The notes beneath the pieces were generated by a model, which was not told the DNA's origin, did not search any database, and was given only the letters and a program-made list of their open reading frames with translations. Positions 7,947-16,653 of a stretch of 33,387 nucleotides of DNA are shown piece by piece (position 1 is the first letter of the stretch; each line of letters starts with the position of its first letter). The stretch comes from Lachnoclostridium sp. UBA1241 (GTDB taxonomy: Bacteria; Bacillota; Clostridia; Lachnospirales; Lachnospiraceae), in the NCBI GenBank assembly GCA_002308955.1, contig DBWJ01000033.1, forward strand, positions 14,546 to 47,932, written 5' to 3'. Position numbers and translations under genes: made by a program.

Positions 7947-9194
7947 ATGATATTGGACCGGGAACAGCGGCGGAATCGATTTCGCGCGCTGGTTCTTCAA
8001 CGGATCGACGGATCCACGGAGCTTGATGATAACGGACTTCGCCTTCTGATTGAGAACGTCATAAGAGCGCACTGCCGGAAGGAAAGCCTTACCATCGGGG
8101 AGCGGCGGGAGACCAAGAAGGATGTTTTCGATTCGTTAAGACGGCTTGATGTTTTGCAGGATTTGATGGAGGACGGAAGTATAACGGAAATCATGGTGAA
8201 CGGGCCCGACCATATCTTTTACGAGCGGGAAGGGCAGCTTTATCAGAGTGAGCGCCGGTTTTACGACCGGAAGAGGCTTGAAGACGTCATCCAGAAGATT
8301 GCATCCGGCGTGAACCGGGTAATTAACGAGGCCAACCCGATCGTCGATGCGAGATTACCTGACGGGTCACGCGTGAACGCCGTGCTTCCGCCGGTAAGCC
8401 TTTCGGACGCCGTGCTTACCATTCGGAAGTTTCCCGAGGAAAGGATTACCATGCAGCAGCTGATCGCCATGGGGTCCATAACGCAGGAAGCGGCGGAGTA
8501 TCTGAAGGTTCTGGTGCGCGCCGGCTACAACATCTTCGTAAGCGGCGGAACCGGCGTCGGGAAGACCACTTTCCTGAATGTGCTTTCGGATTATATTCCG
8601 CCGAATGAACGAATCATTACGATCGAAGACTCAGCGGAGCTGCAGATCAAGAACATTCCGAACCTGGTGCGGCTTGAAGTGCGGAATGCGAACATGGAGG
8701 GCAATCACGCGGTTACCATCCGCGATCTTATAAAAACATCTCTAAGAATGCGGCCGAACCGGATCATTGTCGGAGAGGTCCGGGACGCGGCATCCATTGA
8801 TATGGTGCAGTCGTTAAATACCGGCCATTGCGGGATGTCAACCGGGCACGCAAACTCGCCTGCGGACATGCTGTCAAGACTTGAGACGATGGTTCTTCTC
8901 GGGGAGGAGATTCCGCTTCTTGCGATACGGAAGCAGATCGCGTCGGCAATCGATATCATCATTCACCTGGCGCGGCTACGTGATAAGACGCGCCGCGTGA
9001 CGGAGATCGTCGAGGTGCTTTCCTGCACGGACGGGGAGATTCCTTTGAATCCGCTGTTCCGTTTCGAAGAGGAAGGCGAGGACGAAAACGGCCGGATTCT
9101 CGGAAGACTTCGTTATCTCAATAATCCGTTACAGAGCCGCGGCAAACTGCTGGCGGCGGGGGAGGAAGAATGTATTCCGCATATCTCGGAGTGA
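7947..9194 (+). CDS. cpaF: CpaF/TadA pilus assembly ATPase (type II/IV secretion ATPase)
   Basis: The hexameric motor ATPase of Tad pilus assembly, cytoplasmic face of the membrane, 415 residues. Walker A is FVSGGTGVGKTTFLNVLS near residue 200, then ITIEDSAELQI (Asp box), RPNRIIVGEVRDAASIDM (Walker B region) and the His box TGHCGMSTGHANSPADML. The N-terminal domain has the usual ITEIMVNGPDHIFYE segment. The start is an ATG eight bases after GGGGGT; a GTG at 7881 would add 22 residues but has a weak ribosome binding site, and the perfect palindrome would then be coding. The 3' end overlaps tadB by 25 bases. One ATPase is expected to drive both extension and retraction in Tad systems. Confidence 0.95.
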   Translation: MILDREQRRNRFRALVLQRIDGSTELDDNGLRLLIENVIRAHCRKESLTIGERRETKKDVFDSLRRLDVLQDLMEDGSITEIMVNGPDHIFYEREGQLYQSERRFYDRKRLEDVIQKIASGVNRVINEANPIVDARLPDGSRVNAVLPPVSLSDAVLTIRKFPEERITMQQLIAMGSITQEAAEYLKVLVRAGYNIFVSGGTGVGKTTFLNVLSDYIPPNERIITIEDSAELQIKNIPNLVRLEVRNANMEGNHAVTIRDLIKTSLRMRPNRIIVGEVRDAASIDMVQSLNTGHCGMSTGHANSPADMLSRLETMVLLGEEIPLLAIRKQIASAIDIIIHLARLRDKTRRVTEIVEVLSCTDGEIPLNPLFRFEEEGEDENGRILGRLRYLNNPLQSRGKLLAAGEEECIPHISE

Positions 9195-9883
9195 TTACGC
9201 GAAATCTATTGTTTATTGTTCTTTCCGGTTTTCTGTTCTTTCGAACGCCCTGGTGTGTTCTGTGGCTGGGACCTTATCTGATATACCGCCTGCACCGGGA
9301 CCGGAAAGATGCGGAGGAGAAAAGAAGGAGACTTCTGGCGGCGCAGTTTCGCGACGGAATGCAATGCCTGCTGTCCTCTCTGGAGGCAGGCTACAGCATC
9401 GAAAACAGCGTAGAGGCAGCAGTAGCGGATCTGCGCGTCATGTTCGACGAGAAGGCACCCATCGTGGCGGCCTTCCGTCGAATGAGCCACCGTTTCCGAA
9501 ACGGGGAAGATACGGAAACCGTAATCCGGGATTTCGGGGAGCAGAGCAATGTGGAGGACATAAGGAATTTTTCGGTGGTATTTACCATTGCAAACCGTTC
9601 CGGCGGAGACATTGTCCACGTGATCCGCTCCGTAAACGACACCCTGTACCAGAAGCAGGAGGTAATGCGGGAGATCCGGACGGTGCTTCTTGCAAAACAG
9701 CTGGAGGTAACCATCATGAAATGGATGCCGTTTGCTATCCTTGCGTACTTCGGGCTGTTTGCACCGTCTTTTCTGACGCCGCTTTATGAGGGAATAACCG
9801 GGCATGCGATCATGCTGGTTATCTATATAGGCTATCTGTTCTGCCAAAGATACGCGGAAACAATAGCCGATATCAATATCTGA
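9170..9883 (+). CDS. tadB: TadB-like type II secretion F-domain platform protein
   Basis: An inner-membrane platform protein of 237 residues. N-terminal hydrophobic segments (LLFIVLSGFLFF and WCVLWLGPYLIY) are followed by a T2SSF domain from about residue 55 to 190, with FRDGMQCLLSSLEAGYSIEN and the helical FTIANRSGGDIVHVIRS. Two C-terminal membrane helices complete it. Shorter than typical TadB, mainly at the N-terminus, as I recall for clostridial versions. The start ATG follows GGGGGAGGAAGA and lies inside the cpaF 3' end, so the two are translationally coupled. It pairs with the TadC-like protein next door to form the platform that CpaF drives. Confidence 0.85.
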   Translation: MYSAYLGVITRNLLFIVLSGFLFFRTPWCVLWLGPYLIYRLHRDRKDAEEKRRRLLAAQFRDGMQCLLSSLEAGYSIENSVEAAVADLRVMFDEKAPIVAAFRRMSHRFRNGEDTETVIRDFGEQSNVEDIRNFSVVFTIANRSGGDIVHVIRSVNDTLYQKQEVMREIRTVLLAKQLEVTIMKWMPFAILAYFGLFAPSFLTPLYEGITGHAIMLVIYIGYLFCQRYAETIADINI

Positions 9884-9896
9884 ATGAGAGGAGGGA

Positions 9897-11363
9897 GTGG
9901 GTGAGTTTATGGCCGTTATCCTGGCAGCAGCCCTGTGGGCGGTACTCGGAATCGTCTGCATAATACTCGGATATGTCTTTGCGTTCCTACACGGAAATCC
10001 GGACGGAAGAATGCTTAAGAAGGCGAAGCAGGGACTCCTGTGCGGAGGTTATCTGTATAGCCTTTGGAAGCGGAAAATGCTACGGAAGCTTCAGTTATCA
10101 AAGCGCGAGGAGCAGTACTACCGCGCGATTTACGTGAATGAAGATCCGTTGCTTTCCCGACTCATGCGGGAATGCCGGCAGGGTCTGATCGTATTCGGAT
10201 GCAGCGTGGCATTTGCCGCGGTTATGGCTGTTCTGTCCGAAGGAGGAGCGTTCTCCGATACGAAGATCAATGCCTTTCAGAGGCCGGCTTCCGGTACGGA
10301 GACCGTGCAGCTTCGGGTTATGATGGACCGGAAGAGTTATGACATGGAATACACGGTCCGGGAGCGGACTTTCTCGGAGGAGGAAGTGAAGGCCGCTTGG
10401 GAGAAAGCGAAGCAGGAACTGCCGGAACAGATACTCGCGAAGAATCTTTGCGCAGATGAAATCACGGGGGATCTGTATCTTCCGAAGAAGCTTGCGGGAA
10501 CGAATGTGGAGCTGGTGTGGATGTCTTCGAATTACAGGATTGTGGATTACGAAGGAAAGGTGAATACCGCTAATGCCGCGCCGGACGGAAGCATCGTTAC
10601 GATCACGGTACAGCTGAAATACGGAACGTTGACGGAGTTTCTGGACATTCCGGTACGCGTGCTTCGGGGGAATCCCGAGGAGAAAAGCGCAGGGGAACGG
10701 TTATATGAAGAACTCGAGAGAAGAGACGCAGACCAGGTTTATGACCCGATCATGGAATTGCCGACCGATGTGGGCGATGCCCCGGTAACATTTTACAGAA
10801 AAAAGAGCAGGACGCCATGGTTGTTTGCGGTTTTGTTCCTTCTGTTGCTCGGAGGACTGTTTTGTATGTGGGGGTCCGAAGAGAAACGCATGAGACAGGA
10901 ACGGGAGGACCAGCTTTTGAAGGATTATCCCGACCTGGTCAGCAAGATTACGCTACTGATGCAGGCGGGTCTTACGCTAAGATCCGCCTGGGACAGGATC
11001 ACCGAGGATTATCTGTCCGCACGCGATAAGAAGAAAACACGATATGTATACGAAGAAATGCGAAATGTGCGAAATAAACTGAGTGCCGGAATTCCCGAAG
11101 CTGCGGCTTATGAGGAATTCGGCAGAAACTGCGGGAACATCCGTTACCTCAGACTTTCTTCCGTTCTCGTGCAGAACCTGAAGAAGGGAACCGGCGGCCT
11201 TGTTCCGCTGCTCCGAAAAGAGGCGGCAGAGGCATTTGCCGAAAGGAAAGAACGGGTGAAGCAGAAAGGAGAAGAGGCGGGGACACGGCTTCTGATTCCG
11301 ATGGCCGGAATTCTCGTCCTGATTCTCGCAATCATTATGATACCGGCGTTTTTAAGCTTTTAA
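9897..11363 (+). CDS. TadC-like platform protein with a large extracytoplasmic insert
   Basis: A 488-residue protein. Membrane helices at about 6-30 and 96-113 are followed by about 190 residues predicted outside the cytoplasm (115-305), a third helix (LFAVLFLLLLGGLFCMW), a C-terminal T2SSF domain (about 340-465: KDYPDLVSKITLLMQAGLT ... LVQNLKKGTGGLVPLLRKE), and a last helix. Within the insert, residues 180-258 (ITGDLYLP, VELVWMSSNYRIVDYEGKV, VTITVQLKYG) resemble the atrophied bacterial Ig-like domain, with the characteristic TWxSSNxxVIxxxGxV pattern. Ordinary TadC proteins are about 300 residues without such a domain. The start may be the GTG at 9897 or the ATG at 9909; the AGGAGGGAG is awkwardly spaced for both. 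Platform role confident, Ig-like call moderate. Confidence 0.8.
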   Translation: MGEFMAVILAAALWAVLGIVCIILGYVFAFLHGNPDGRMLKKAKQGLLCGGYLYSLWKRKMLRKLQLSKREEQYYRAIYVNEDPLLSRLMRECRQGLIVFGCSVAFAAVMAVLSEGGAFSDTKINAFQRPASGTETVQLRVMMDRKSYDMEYTVRERTFSEEEVKAAWEKAKQELPEQILAKNLCADEITGDLYLPKKLAGTNVELVWMSSNYRIVDYEGKVNTANAAPDGSIVTITVQLKYGTLTEFLDIPVRVLRGNPEEKSAGERLYEELERRDADQVYDPIMELPTDVGDAPVTFYRKKSRTPWLFAVLFLLLLGGLFCMWGSEEKRMRQEREDQLLKDYPDLVSKITLLMQAGLTLRSAWDRITEDYLSARDKKKTRYVYEEMRNVRNKLSAGIPEAAAYEEFGRNCGNIRYLRLSSVLVQNLKKGTGGLVPLLRKEAAEAFAERKERVKQKGEEAGTRLLIPMAGILVLILAIIMIPAFLSF

Positions 11364-11384
11364 CCGCCGGAGAAAGGGACTGTT

Positions 11385-11582
11385 ATGAAAAAACTGTTTC
11401 GTCGAATAATCGACACATTGAAAGGCCTTGCCAAGGACCAGAGCGGAATCGGAGTGGTGGAAATTATTCTGATTCTCGTGATCGTCATCGGGCTGGTGCT
11501 GATTTTCAAAAACGAGATTACATCCATTATCAACAGTGCGTTCGATTCCATCAAATCCGATTCGGGCGCGATATTACGATGA
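11385..11582 (+). CDS. Flp1-type type IVb pilin
   Basis: A 65-residue prepilin, the main shaft subunit of the Tad pilus. A basic leader (MKKLFRRIIDTLKGLAKD) ends in QSG, followed by IGVVEIILILVIVIGLVLIF, which gives a predicted cleavage after Gly22 and the conserved Glu at +5. The mature protein is about 43 residues: a hydrophobic helix and a short polar tail. It lacks the EY pair of classical Flp pilins, matching the Flp1 variant of Clostridia. It overlaps the next gene by four bases. It would be processed by the prepilin peptidase encoded at 14825. Confidence 0.85.
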   Translation: MKKLFRRIIDTLKGLAKDQSGIGVVEIILILVIVIGLVLIFKNEITSIINSAFDSIKSDSGAILR

Positions 11583-13813
11583 GGCGGCAACGGGCCGCCG
11601 GATCGATTACGGTGCTGTTTTCCTTTATTCTGTTCCTTCTGATATCGTTGGTACTGGTCAGTGTGGAGTCTGCAAGACAAGAGGCCGCAGTCTCCATGCT
11701 GCAGACCAACCTTGCGCTTTCGCTGAAATCGCTTCAGGGGGAGTATTACGCGCCGTTATTCGATGAGTATGATATCTACGGACTGTATCAGGCGGATCCG
11801 GCGGAATCGCTCCGCGGATATCTGACCGGAAGCCTTGACCCGCTTTCGGACCTTCCGGACGGTTATTCCGGAAGCACTGAGTCCGGGTTCAGCTTCGCGT
11901 GTAAGGACCTGACGGTTAACATTGAGAAGAAGTATTCCCTGACCGACGCCGGCGGCGAGTTCATGCGGCGGCAGATGGTTTCCGCCGGTGCCGTAAGCGG
12001 CGCGGAGGTTTTGGTCGAAGAACTTCTTGAAGCCATCGGCATGCTGAAGGAGCAGGAGCCGGGACTTCGCATGCTTGAGGAGCGCGCGAAAGCGGAGGAA
12101 AAGCTTACGGCCATGGACACGCTTCTGTTAGAGCTGATCCCTCTTTTAGACGGCATTCCGACGAACGCCTCGGGAATTCTCTGCGATGAGGAGGGGAAGA
12201 TCCATCCTTCCCATTTCTTCGCCAAATGCCTGACAACCACCGAACCGACAAGAGAAGCGGTTCATCTCGACACCTTTTCGTTATATCTTTATCTGGAGCC
12301 TTATTACGTCAATCTCAGCGAGCTGCTTGAAAAAGAGCGGACAGAACGGGCGGACTTTGAGCAAAACCGCACCGAAGACGGCCCCGAAAAATGGGACGGC
12401 GAAACGGCTGAGCTGATGCTGTTCCACCTGGATTGGACGATACCCAAGATACAGTCGGCCGTTTCCGCCGTAAGAAAACTGCGTACACTCCAGGAAGAGG
12501 TGAAACCGCTTCTTACAAACTATGAGAACAAGCTTAATGAGTATGGGGGGATACTCAGCGAAGGATGGATGGAGGCGCTGTCGGAAAGTCTCTTGGCAAT
12601 GAAGCAGTATATCGGAAACACCGAGACGTATTATGATTTCTCGGCAATGCATGACCGCCTCTCGGAGAACCTCGGGATACTGGAGAAAACCCGGGAGATT
12701 CTCGGTGATTATCTGGAGAACTCCGGAGAAAACTGGGAGGAGCAGCTTTCGGCGGCAGAGGCGGAGCTTGCCGGGTATTCCCTTGACGGACTGGAAATCC
12801 GTTATCAGGGAATGAAGCGCGGAACAACCGTCAAGGACAGCTTCTTTCAGAAACTGAAGAATCTCCTTACCGACGGACTCACGGCGGGAGTGCTGGATGC
12901 GGACAATCTGTCCGTGAAGCAGCTGAAATCTTCAAAACTGCCGTCGAACTCGGTCGGAGCCGGCGTGTTCGATGTGTTTGATATCAATCTGCCGGAGAAC
13001 GCGTCCGATATCGGCGGGGGAACGCTCTTCTCCGTAATTCGCGGCTGGAAGCTGTCGGAGTTTACGGAGTTTCTCGAAGGAGCCATGGAGGATCTGGTTG
13101 AGAAAACACTTGTGGTTTCTTATGCGAAGACGCATTTTTCGGATTATTCCGATACGGACGGAGAAGGCGTGCTTAACTATCAGCTCGAATACCTGCTGTT
13201 CGGAAAGAAGAACGACCCGGATAATCTGCGGCGCGCCGCGCTTTGCATTTTGGGCGTCCGGCTTTTGATGAACATTGTTCATACATTCACCAATTCGGAG
13301 AAAAGGGCACAGGCGCTTGCCGCGGCGACGGAAATCTTCGGTATTGCGATACCGTTTCTGACGAAGGCCTGCCAATATGTAATCCTGATTGCCTGGGCGC
13401 TGCAGAACGCCAAGCTGGAAACGGCCGAGATCCTGAAGGGGAAGAAGGTGCCGTTTCTTGTGACAAAGGCTTCGTTTCAGATCACCTATGGGGAAATCGC
13501 CACGATGGACAAAGAAACGCGCCTGAAGCGAGCGGAAGCGTACGAGGACGCGACGGGAGTTGCTCCGTCGTACGGGACTTATCTTCTTCTCTTTCTGATG
13601 ATTCACGGGGAAGATTCCCTTGTCTATCGGTCTATGGACCTTATTCAGGAGGAAATCCGGGAGGGATATGATCCGGATTTCCGGCTTTCGGATTGCCTGT
13701 GCGGGGTAGCGGTTTCCGTTCAGGCAACGCTTCCCGGAAGATACAGTGCTGTTTCGGTTTCGGAGGGCGGCGGCAGCCGCAGGATAGAAGCCTCCGGAAC
13801 CTGCCGATATTAA
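11579..13813 (+). CDS. Large DUF5702-like Tad-locus protein (TadG-like position)
   Basis: A 744-residue protein with one N-terminal membrane helix (SITVLFSFILFLLISLVLVSVES) directly followed by SARQEAAVSMLQTNLALSLKS, then a long extracytoplasmic part rich in predicted helix and Glu/Leu (about 100-480), and a more hydrophobic segment around 550-640 (LLMNIVHTFTNS, QYVILIAWALQNAKLETAEI). The N-terminus, the YYAPLFDEYDIYGLYQ segment and the place after the pilin fit the DUF5702 family of Lachnospiraceae Tad loci, recalled from memory. It may act as a large minor pilin, tip protein or surface scaffold, as TadG does elsewhere. Start overlaps the pilin stop in an ATGA junction. No enzyme motif was seen. 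Confidence 0.75.
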   Translation: MRRQRAAGSITVLFSFILFLLISLVLVSVESARQEAAVSMLQTNLALSLKSLQGEYYAPLFDEYDIYGLYQADPAESLRGYLTGSLDPLSDLPDGYSGSTESGFSFACKDLTVNIEKKYSLTDAGGEFMRRQMVSAGAVSGAEVLVEELLEAIGMLKEQEPGLRMLEERAKAEEKLTAMDTLLLELIPLLDGIPTNASGILCDEEGKIHPSHFFAKCLTTTEPTREAVHLDTFSLYLYLEPYYVNLSELLEKERTERADFEQNRTEDGPEKWDGETAELMLFHLDWTIPKIQSAVSAVRKLRTLQEEVKPLLTNYENKLNEYGGILSEGWMEALSESLLAMKQYIGNTETYYDFSAMHDRLSENLGILEKTREILGDYLENSGENWEEQLSAAEAELAGYSLDGLEIRYQGMKRGTTVKDSFFQKLKNLLTDGLTAGVLDADNLSVKQLKSSKLPSNSVGAGVFDVFDINLPENASDIGGGTLFSVIRGWKLSEFTEFLEGAMEDLVEKTLVVSYAKTHFSDYSDTDGEGVLNYQLEYLLFGKKNDPDNLRRAALCILGVRLLMNIVHTFTNSEKRAQALAAATEIFGIAIPFLTKACQYVILIAWALQNAKLETAEILKGKKVPFLVTKASFQITYGEIATMDKETRLKRAEAYEDATGVAPSYGTYLLLFLMIHGEDSLVYRSMDLIQEEIREGYDPDFRLSDCLCGVAVSVQATLPGRYSAVSVSEGGGSRRIEASGTCRY

Positions 13814-13848
13814 TGTTCTCCCCAATTATATCATCCTGCCAGGCCGGT

Positions 13849-13872
13849 TCCGGTCCGCAAACGCGGACCGGA
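13849..13872 (+). other. Stable intra-operon hairpin
   Basis: TCCGGTCCGC-AAAC-GCGGACCGGA is a perfect ten-base-pair GC-rich stem in the 163-base gap between the DUF5702 and TadE-like genes, the longest gap inside the Tad operon. No T-tract follows, so it more likely marks an RNA processing or stability point than a terminator. Confidence 0.6.
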
Positions 13873-13976
13873 GCGGGGCGGCGGGAACAGGGAGTCTTCT
13901 CCGGCAACCGCTTCCGCCTTGTGCACTCACCTTCTCTCTCCGGGCGAGGCGGGAACGGTTACCGGAGGTGATAACC

Positions 13977-14828
13977 ATGCGGAGAAAAGGATCCATGACG
14001 GTCGAAGCGGCATTTGTCGTCCCCTTGTCCTTCTTTGCGGTGGTTGTTTTTCTGAATCTGTTTCTGTTCCTCCAGGTGCAGATGCGGGTGCAGAAGGAAC
14101 TGTCGTCCATCGGCGGGGAAGTCATGGCGCTCGGGACGCTTTTTGACAAGGCGAAGACGGAGGTCTCCGATCCGGATTCGGAAGAAACCGGTTCTTTGGG
14201 AATCGGAACCCTGATCCGGCAGCTCGGCGCGGAAGCATATCTTTCCGCCAAGATGACGGAAAAGGTCGGCGGCGAAAGCTGGCTTAGGCACATACGGAAC
14301 GGATCCGCGGGGTTTTCCTTCTCGGGTTCCTCCCTTTATAACGGCAATATGGATATCCGGATTCTGGTCAGTTATTCGTATGTCTTTGACAATGCGCTGT
14401 TCGGCATCGGATCGATTCCCGTTAAGCAGCAGGTTGTTGCAAGGGGATTTTCCGGGTCGGGAAGAACGAAAAGCGAGAGCGGAAGCGACGAAGAGGAAGA
14501 TGAAGAGAAGACTACGGTGTATGTTACGGAGAACGGAACGGTGTTCCATCGCCTCCGGGACTGCACGTATCTGAAACCCGACATCCGCCAGGTTACGCCC
14601 GAGGAGCTTCCGAACGCCCGAAACTCTTCCGGTCACAAATACTACGAATGCGAATATTGTCGAAATAAAGGGAACGGAGCGATATACTATATTACGCCCT
14701 ACGGGGAGCGTTTTCATACAACGATTTCCTGTCAGGAACTCCTCCGAAAGGTATCGGAGCTTTCCGAAGAAGAGGCGGTGGAAAAGGGATACCGCCCTTG
14801 CAGCAAATGCGGAGGAAAAGAAGAATGA
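13977..14828 (+). CDS. TadE-like pseudopilin with two C-terminal Cys-rich repeats
   Basis: A 283-residue protein. The N-terminus MRRKGSMTVEAAFVVPLSFF carries the prepilin signal (Gly5, Glu at +5) and one membrane helix, as in TadE pseudopilins. After an acidic linker (SGSDEEEDEEK, about 168-178) come two related segments: VYVTENGTVFHRLRDCTYL to YYECEYC (181-228) and IYYITPYGERFHTTISCQEL to GYRPCSKC (237-278). Each has the order aromatic strand, GxxFH, Cys, helix, then CxxC, suggesting two small metal-binding units of the Ada-like type seen in some clostridial surface and competence proteins. Start: GGAGGTGAT five bases before the ATG; the in-frame GTG at 13968 lies within that ribosome binding site. 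The last codons overlap the peptidase gene (ATGA). Confidence 0.8.
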   Translation: MRRKGSMTVEAAFVVPLSFFAVVVFLNLFLFLQVQMRVQKELSSIGGEVMALGTLFDKAKTEVSDPDSEETGSLGIGTLIRQLGAEAYLSAKMTEKVGGESWLRHIRNGSAGFSFSGSSLYNGNMDIRILVSYSYVFDNALFGIGSIPVKQQVVARGFSGSGRTKSESGSDEEEDEEKTTVYVTENGTVFHRLRDCTYLKPDIRQVTPEELPNARNSSGHKYYECEYCRNKGNGAIYYITPYGERFHTTISCQELLRKVSELSEEEAVEKGYRPCSKCGGKEE

Positions 14829-15262
14829 AGCTGGGGTTTATGTATTGGTATATTGCAGCGGTCACAACTGCCGGCAGCATAACGGATATCCGGAAGAAAA
14901 GCGTTCCGGTATGGTTTCTTTTCGGAATGGCTGCCGGCGTGATTCCGATTGCCCTTTTTGAGCGGAACATTCCGCTTATGGCAAGGGTTTTGGGCTTCTT
15001 TGTCGGAGCGCTGTTTCTTCTTGTCAGCGTTCTTTCGAAGGAGGCCGTCGGAAAAGGGGACGCGATTATGATCGGAATCAGCGGGGCGGCGCTCGGATTT
15101 TCCGCAATCAGCGTAATTCTGTGCATCAGCTTCTTTCTGCTTTCCGTAATATCGCTCGGACTTCTTGTAATTAAGCGGCTCGGAAGGAAGGACCGGATTC
15201 CGTTCTTTCCTTTCTTGGCCGCCGGAGAATATGTGCTTGCGGGGATACTGTTATGCAGATGA
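14825..15262 (+). CDS. Prepilin peptidase, TadV/CpaA type (A24 family)
   Basis: A 145-residue membrane aspartyl protease that would cleave the Flp pilin and TadE-like precursors. The two catalytic aspartates are visible: Asp in GSITDIRKKSVP near residue 20, and Asp in the GxGD-type motif VGKGDAIMIG near residue 79. Four to five hydrophobic segments. It lacks the N-terminal methylase domain, as usual for Tad peptidases. The start is the ATG at 14825 overlapping the previous stop, with GGAGG nine bases upstream. It overlaps the following gene by ten bases. Confidence 0.9.
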   Translation: MKLGFMYWYIAAVTTAGSITDIRKKSVPVWFLFGMAAGVIPIALFERNIPLMARVLGFFVGALFLLVSVLSKEAVGKGDAIMIGISGAALGFSAISVILCISFFLLSVISLGLLVIKRLGRKDRIPFFPFLAAGEYVLAGILLCR

Positions 15263-15885
15263 CGAAGAGAAAATATAAGGCGCCATCCGATACAGCGGAG
15301 GGGGCATATACGGTTGCGGCATCCTATACGGTGGAAGCGGCTTTCATCGTACCGCTCTGCACGATGATTATCCTTCTGCTGATCGGACAGACGCTTTTCT
15401 ACCGGGACGTTGTAACGGCGGAACGGATTGCCATGACCGCCGCACAGGAGGGCGTGCAATACCGTCTCACGTCGTCCGCTCTCGGCGAAGCGAAACTGGA
15501 TTACGGACGCTTTTTCAGTGAAGGAATTCTTCAGAATTACGGGACCGCGCTTCGGATAAAGGACGAGGAAGCCATAGAGGAATATGCCGCGGAGCTTCTT
15601 CGCGGAAAGCTGTGGTTTGCATACGGGACGGGGGTTTCCGCAGAGATGCAGGGGAATGATGTTACCGTGACGATAACCATCGATGCGGCCGACGCCGTCA
15701 AATACCTGTTCCGGTACGGGAACGCCCCTCTTTTCCATCGGAAGGCAAGCGTTACCGTGCAGGGGCAGGATATCGCGATGGATAACCGGATGATAACGGC
15801 GGCGTGGGATACAAGTACGCGGATCAGCGGGCTTTCGGAAATCCTCGGGAAACTGCAGAATCTTCTCGGGAAAATCATCGGATAA
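15253..15885 (+). CDS. Second TadE-like pseudopilin
   Basis: A 210-residue protein with a 28-residue leader and the motif AASYTVEAAFIVPL followed by a membrane helix (TMIILLLIGQTLFY). Glu is at +5 if cleavage falls after Ala27, so the residue before the cut is Ala rather than the usual Gly. The mature part is a soluble minor-pilin-like domain with a Leu/Gly-rich C-terminal helix (ISGLSEILGKLQNLLGKIIG). It probably joins the other TadE-like protein as a minor pilin initiating or capping the pilus. The start lies within the peptidase gene end. A short gene-free gap of about 75 bases follows. Confidence 0.8.
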   Translation: MQMTKRKYKAPSDTAEGAYTVAASYTVEAAFIVPLCTMIILLLIGQTLFYRDVVTAERIAMTAAQEGVQYRLTSSALGEAKLDYGRFFSEGILQNYGTALRIKDEEAIEEYAAELLRGKLWFAYGTGVSAEMQGNDVTVTITIDAADAVKYLFRYGNAPLFHRKASVTVQGQDIAMDNRMITAAWDTSTRISGLSEILGKLQNLLGKIIG

Positions 15886-15960
15886 CGGAGTCTGCCCGAA
15901 AGCCGATTAAATAACCGCGTCACGGGCATGCGTCACGAGACAGAACGAAAGGAAAGAAAG

Positions 15961-16653
15961 ATGCAGGCGCAAGTGAAAGAAATCGAATCCATGGAGGACC
16001 GATACCTGGTTCTTTCGGAGGTTCCGAATGAGGAAACCTTCGAGGAGGAGATGCTGTTATACAACCGAATCCCCGGGCTCCTTCCCATGGAGACGGGGAT
16101 GCTTTCCGGCGGCAAATACCACCGCTACCGGATCACAAACCGGCGAAGCCTTCGCAAGGCGCTGCCCGGTCGGAAGCTGTCCGGCGCGGAATTCGAGCGG
16201 CTTTTCACCGAAATCTTCGGAATCATCCGTCACGCAAAGCAGTTTATGCTGCGGGAAGACGGATTTCTGATTCTTCCGGAGACGATTTTTCTTGATGAGC
16301 AGACGGGAAACGTAGAACTTATTTATTATCCGGAATTCCACTGTCCGCTGATCGAGCAGATGCGGGAACTTTCCGGGTGGCTCATCAATTTTTTAAATAC
16401 CGCCGATGAGAAGGCGGTCTACAACGGGTACGCCTTCCACGTTCTCACCCACGGGGACAACTGTACCTTCCAGTCCATTGCGCAGGTGATGAAGGAAACG
16501 CCGGCCTTGCCGGAGGTGAGCACCTGGGCGGAAGAACCCGACGAACCCGCGTACCGCGTGACGAAACCGAAACGAAGAAAGGGCGCGCTTCTCGGCGGAA
16601 GCATGCTCTTCCTCGCGTCGGTCGGGGCAATCCTTTTCTACGTAATGCGTTGA
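15961..16653 (+). CDS. DUF6382-like tail-anchored protein of the Tad locus
   Basis: A 230-residue protein: a soluble domain (about 1-180, with RYLVLSEVP, LLPMETGMLSGGKYHRYRIT and DGFLILPETIFLDEQTGNVELIYYPE), a short linker, a basic KPKRRK stretch, and a C-terminal membrane helix (GGSMLFLASVGAILFYVMR). This resembles the DUF6382 domain that in many Firmicutes Tad loci is fused to an FHA domain; here no FHA domain follows and the protein ends at the helix. Start: AAGGA lies seven bases before the ATG at 15961; an ATG at 15928 lacks a ribosome binding site. Last gene of the Tad operon. Function unknown, perhaps a sensor or scaffold tied to pilus assembly. Confidence 0.65.
   Translation: MQAQVKEIESMEDRYLVLSEVPNEETFEEEMLLYNRIPGLLPMETGMLSGGKYHRYRITNRRSLRKALPGRKLSGAEFERLFTEIFGIIRHAKQFMLREDGFLILPETIFLDEQTGNVELIYYPEFHCPLIEQMRELSGWLINFLNTADEKAVYNGYAFHVLTHGDNCTFQSIAQVMKETPALPEVSTWAEEPDEPAYRVTKPKRRKGALLGGSMLFLASVGAILFYVMR

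Noticed and set aside
11579..13813. Frameshift or broken gene in the DUF5702-like protein because of the long gap after it
   Set aside because: The frame is open for 744 codons with family-like ends. No continuation of similar composition is found in other frames of the 163-base gap.
13849..13872. Terminator inside the Tad operon
   Set aside because: The stem is strong but followed by GC-rich DNA without a T-tract, and the next genes have no promoter I could find.
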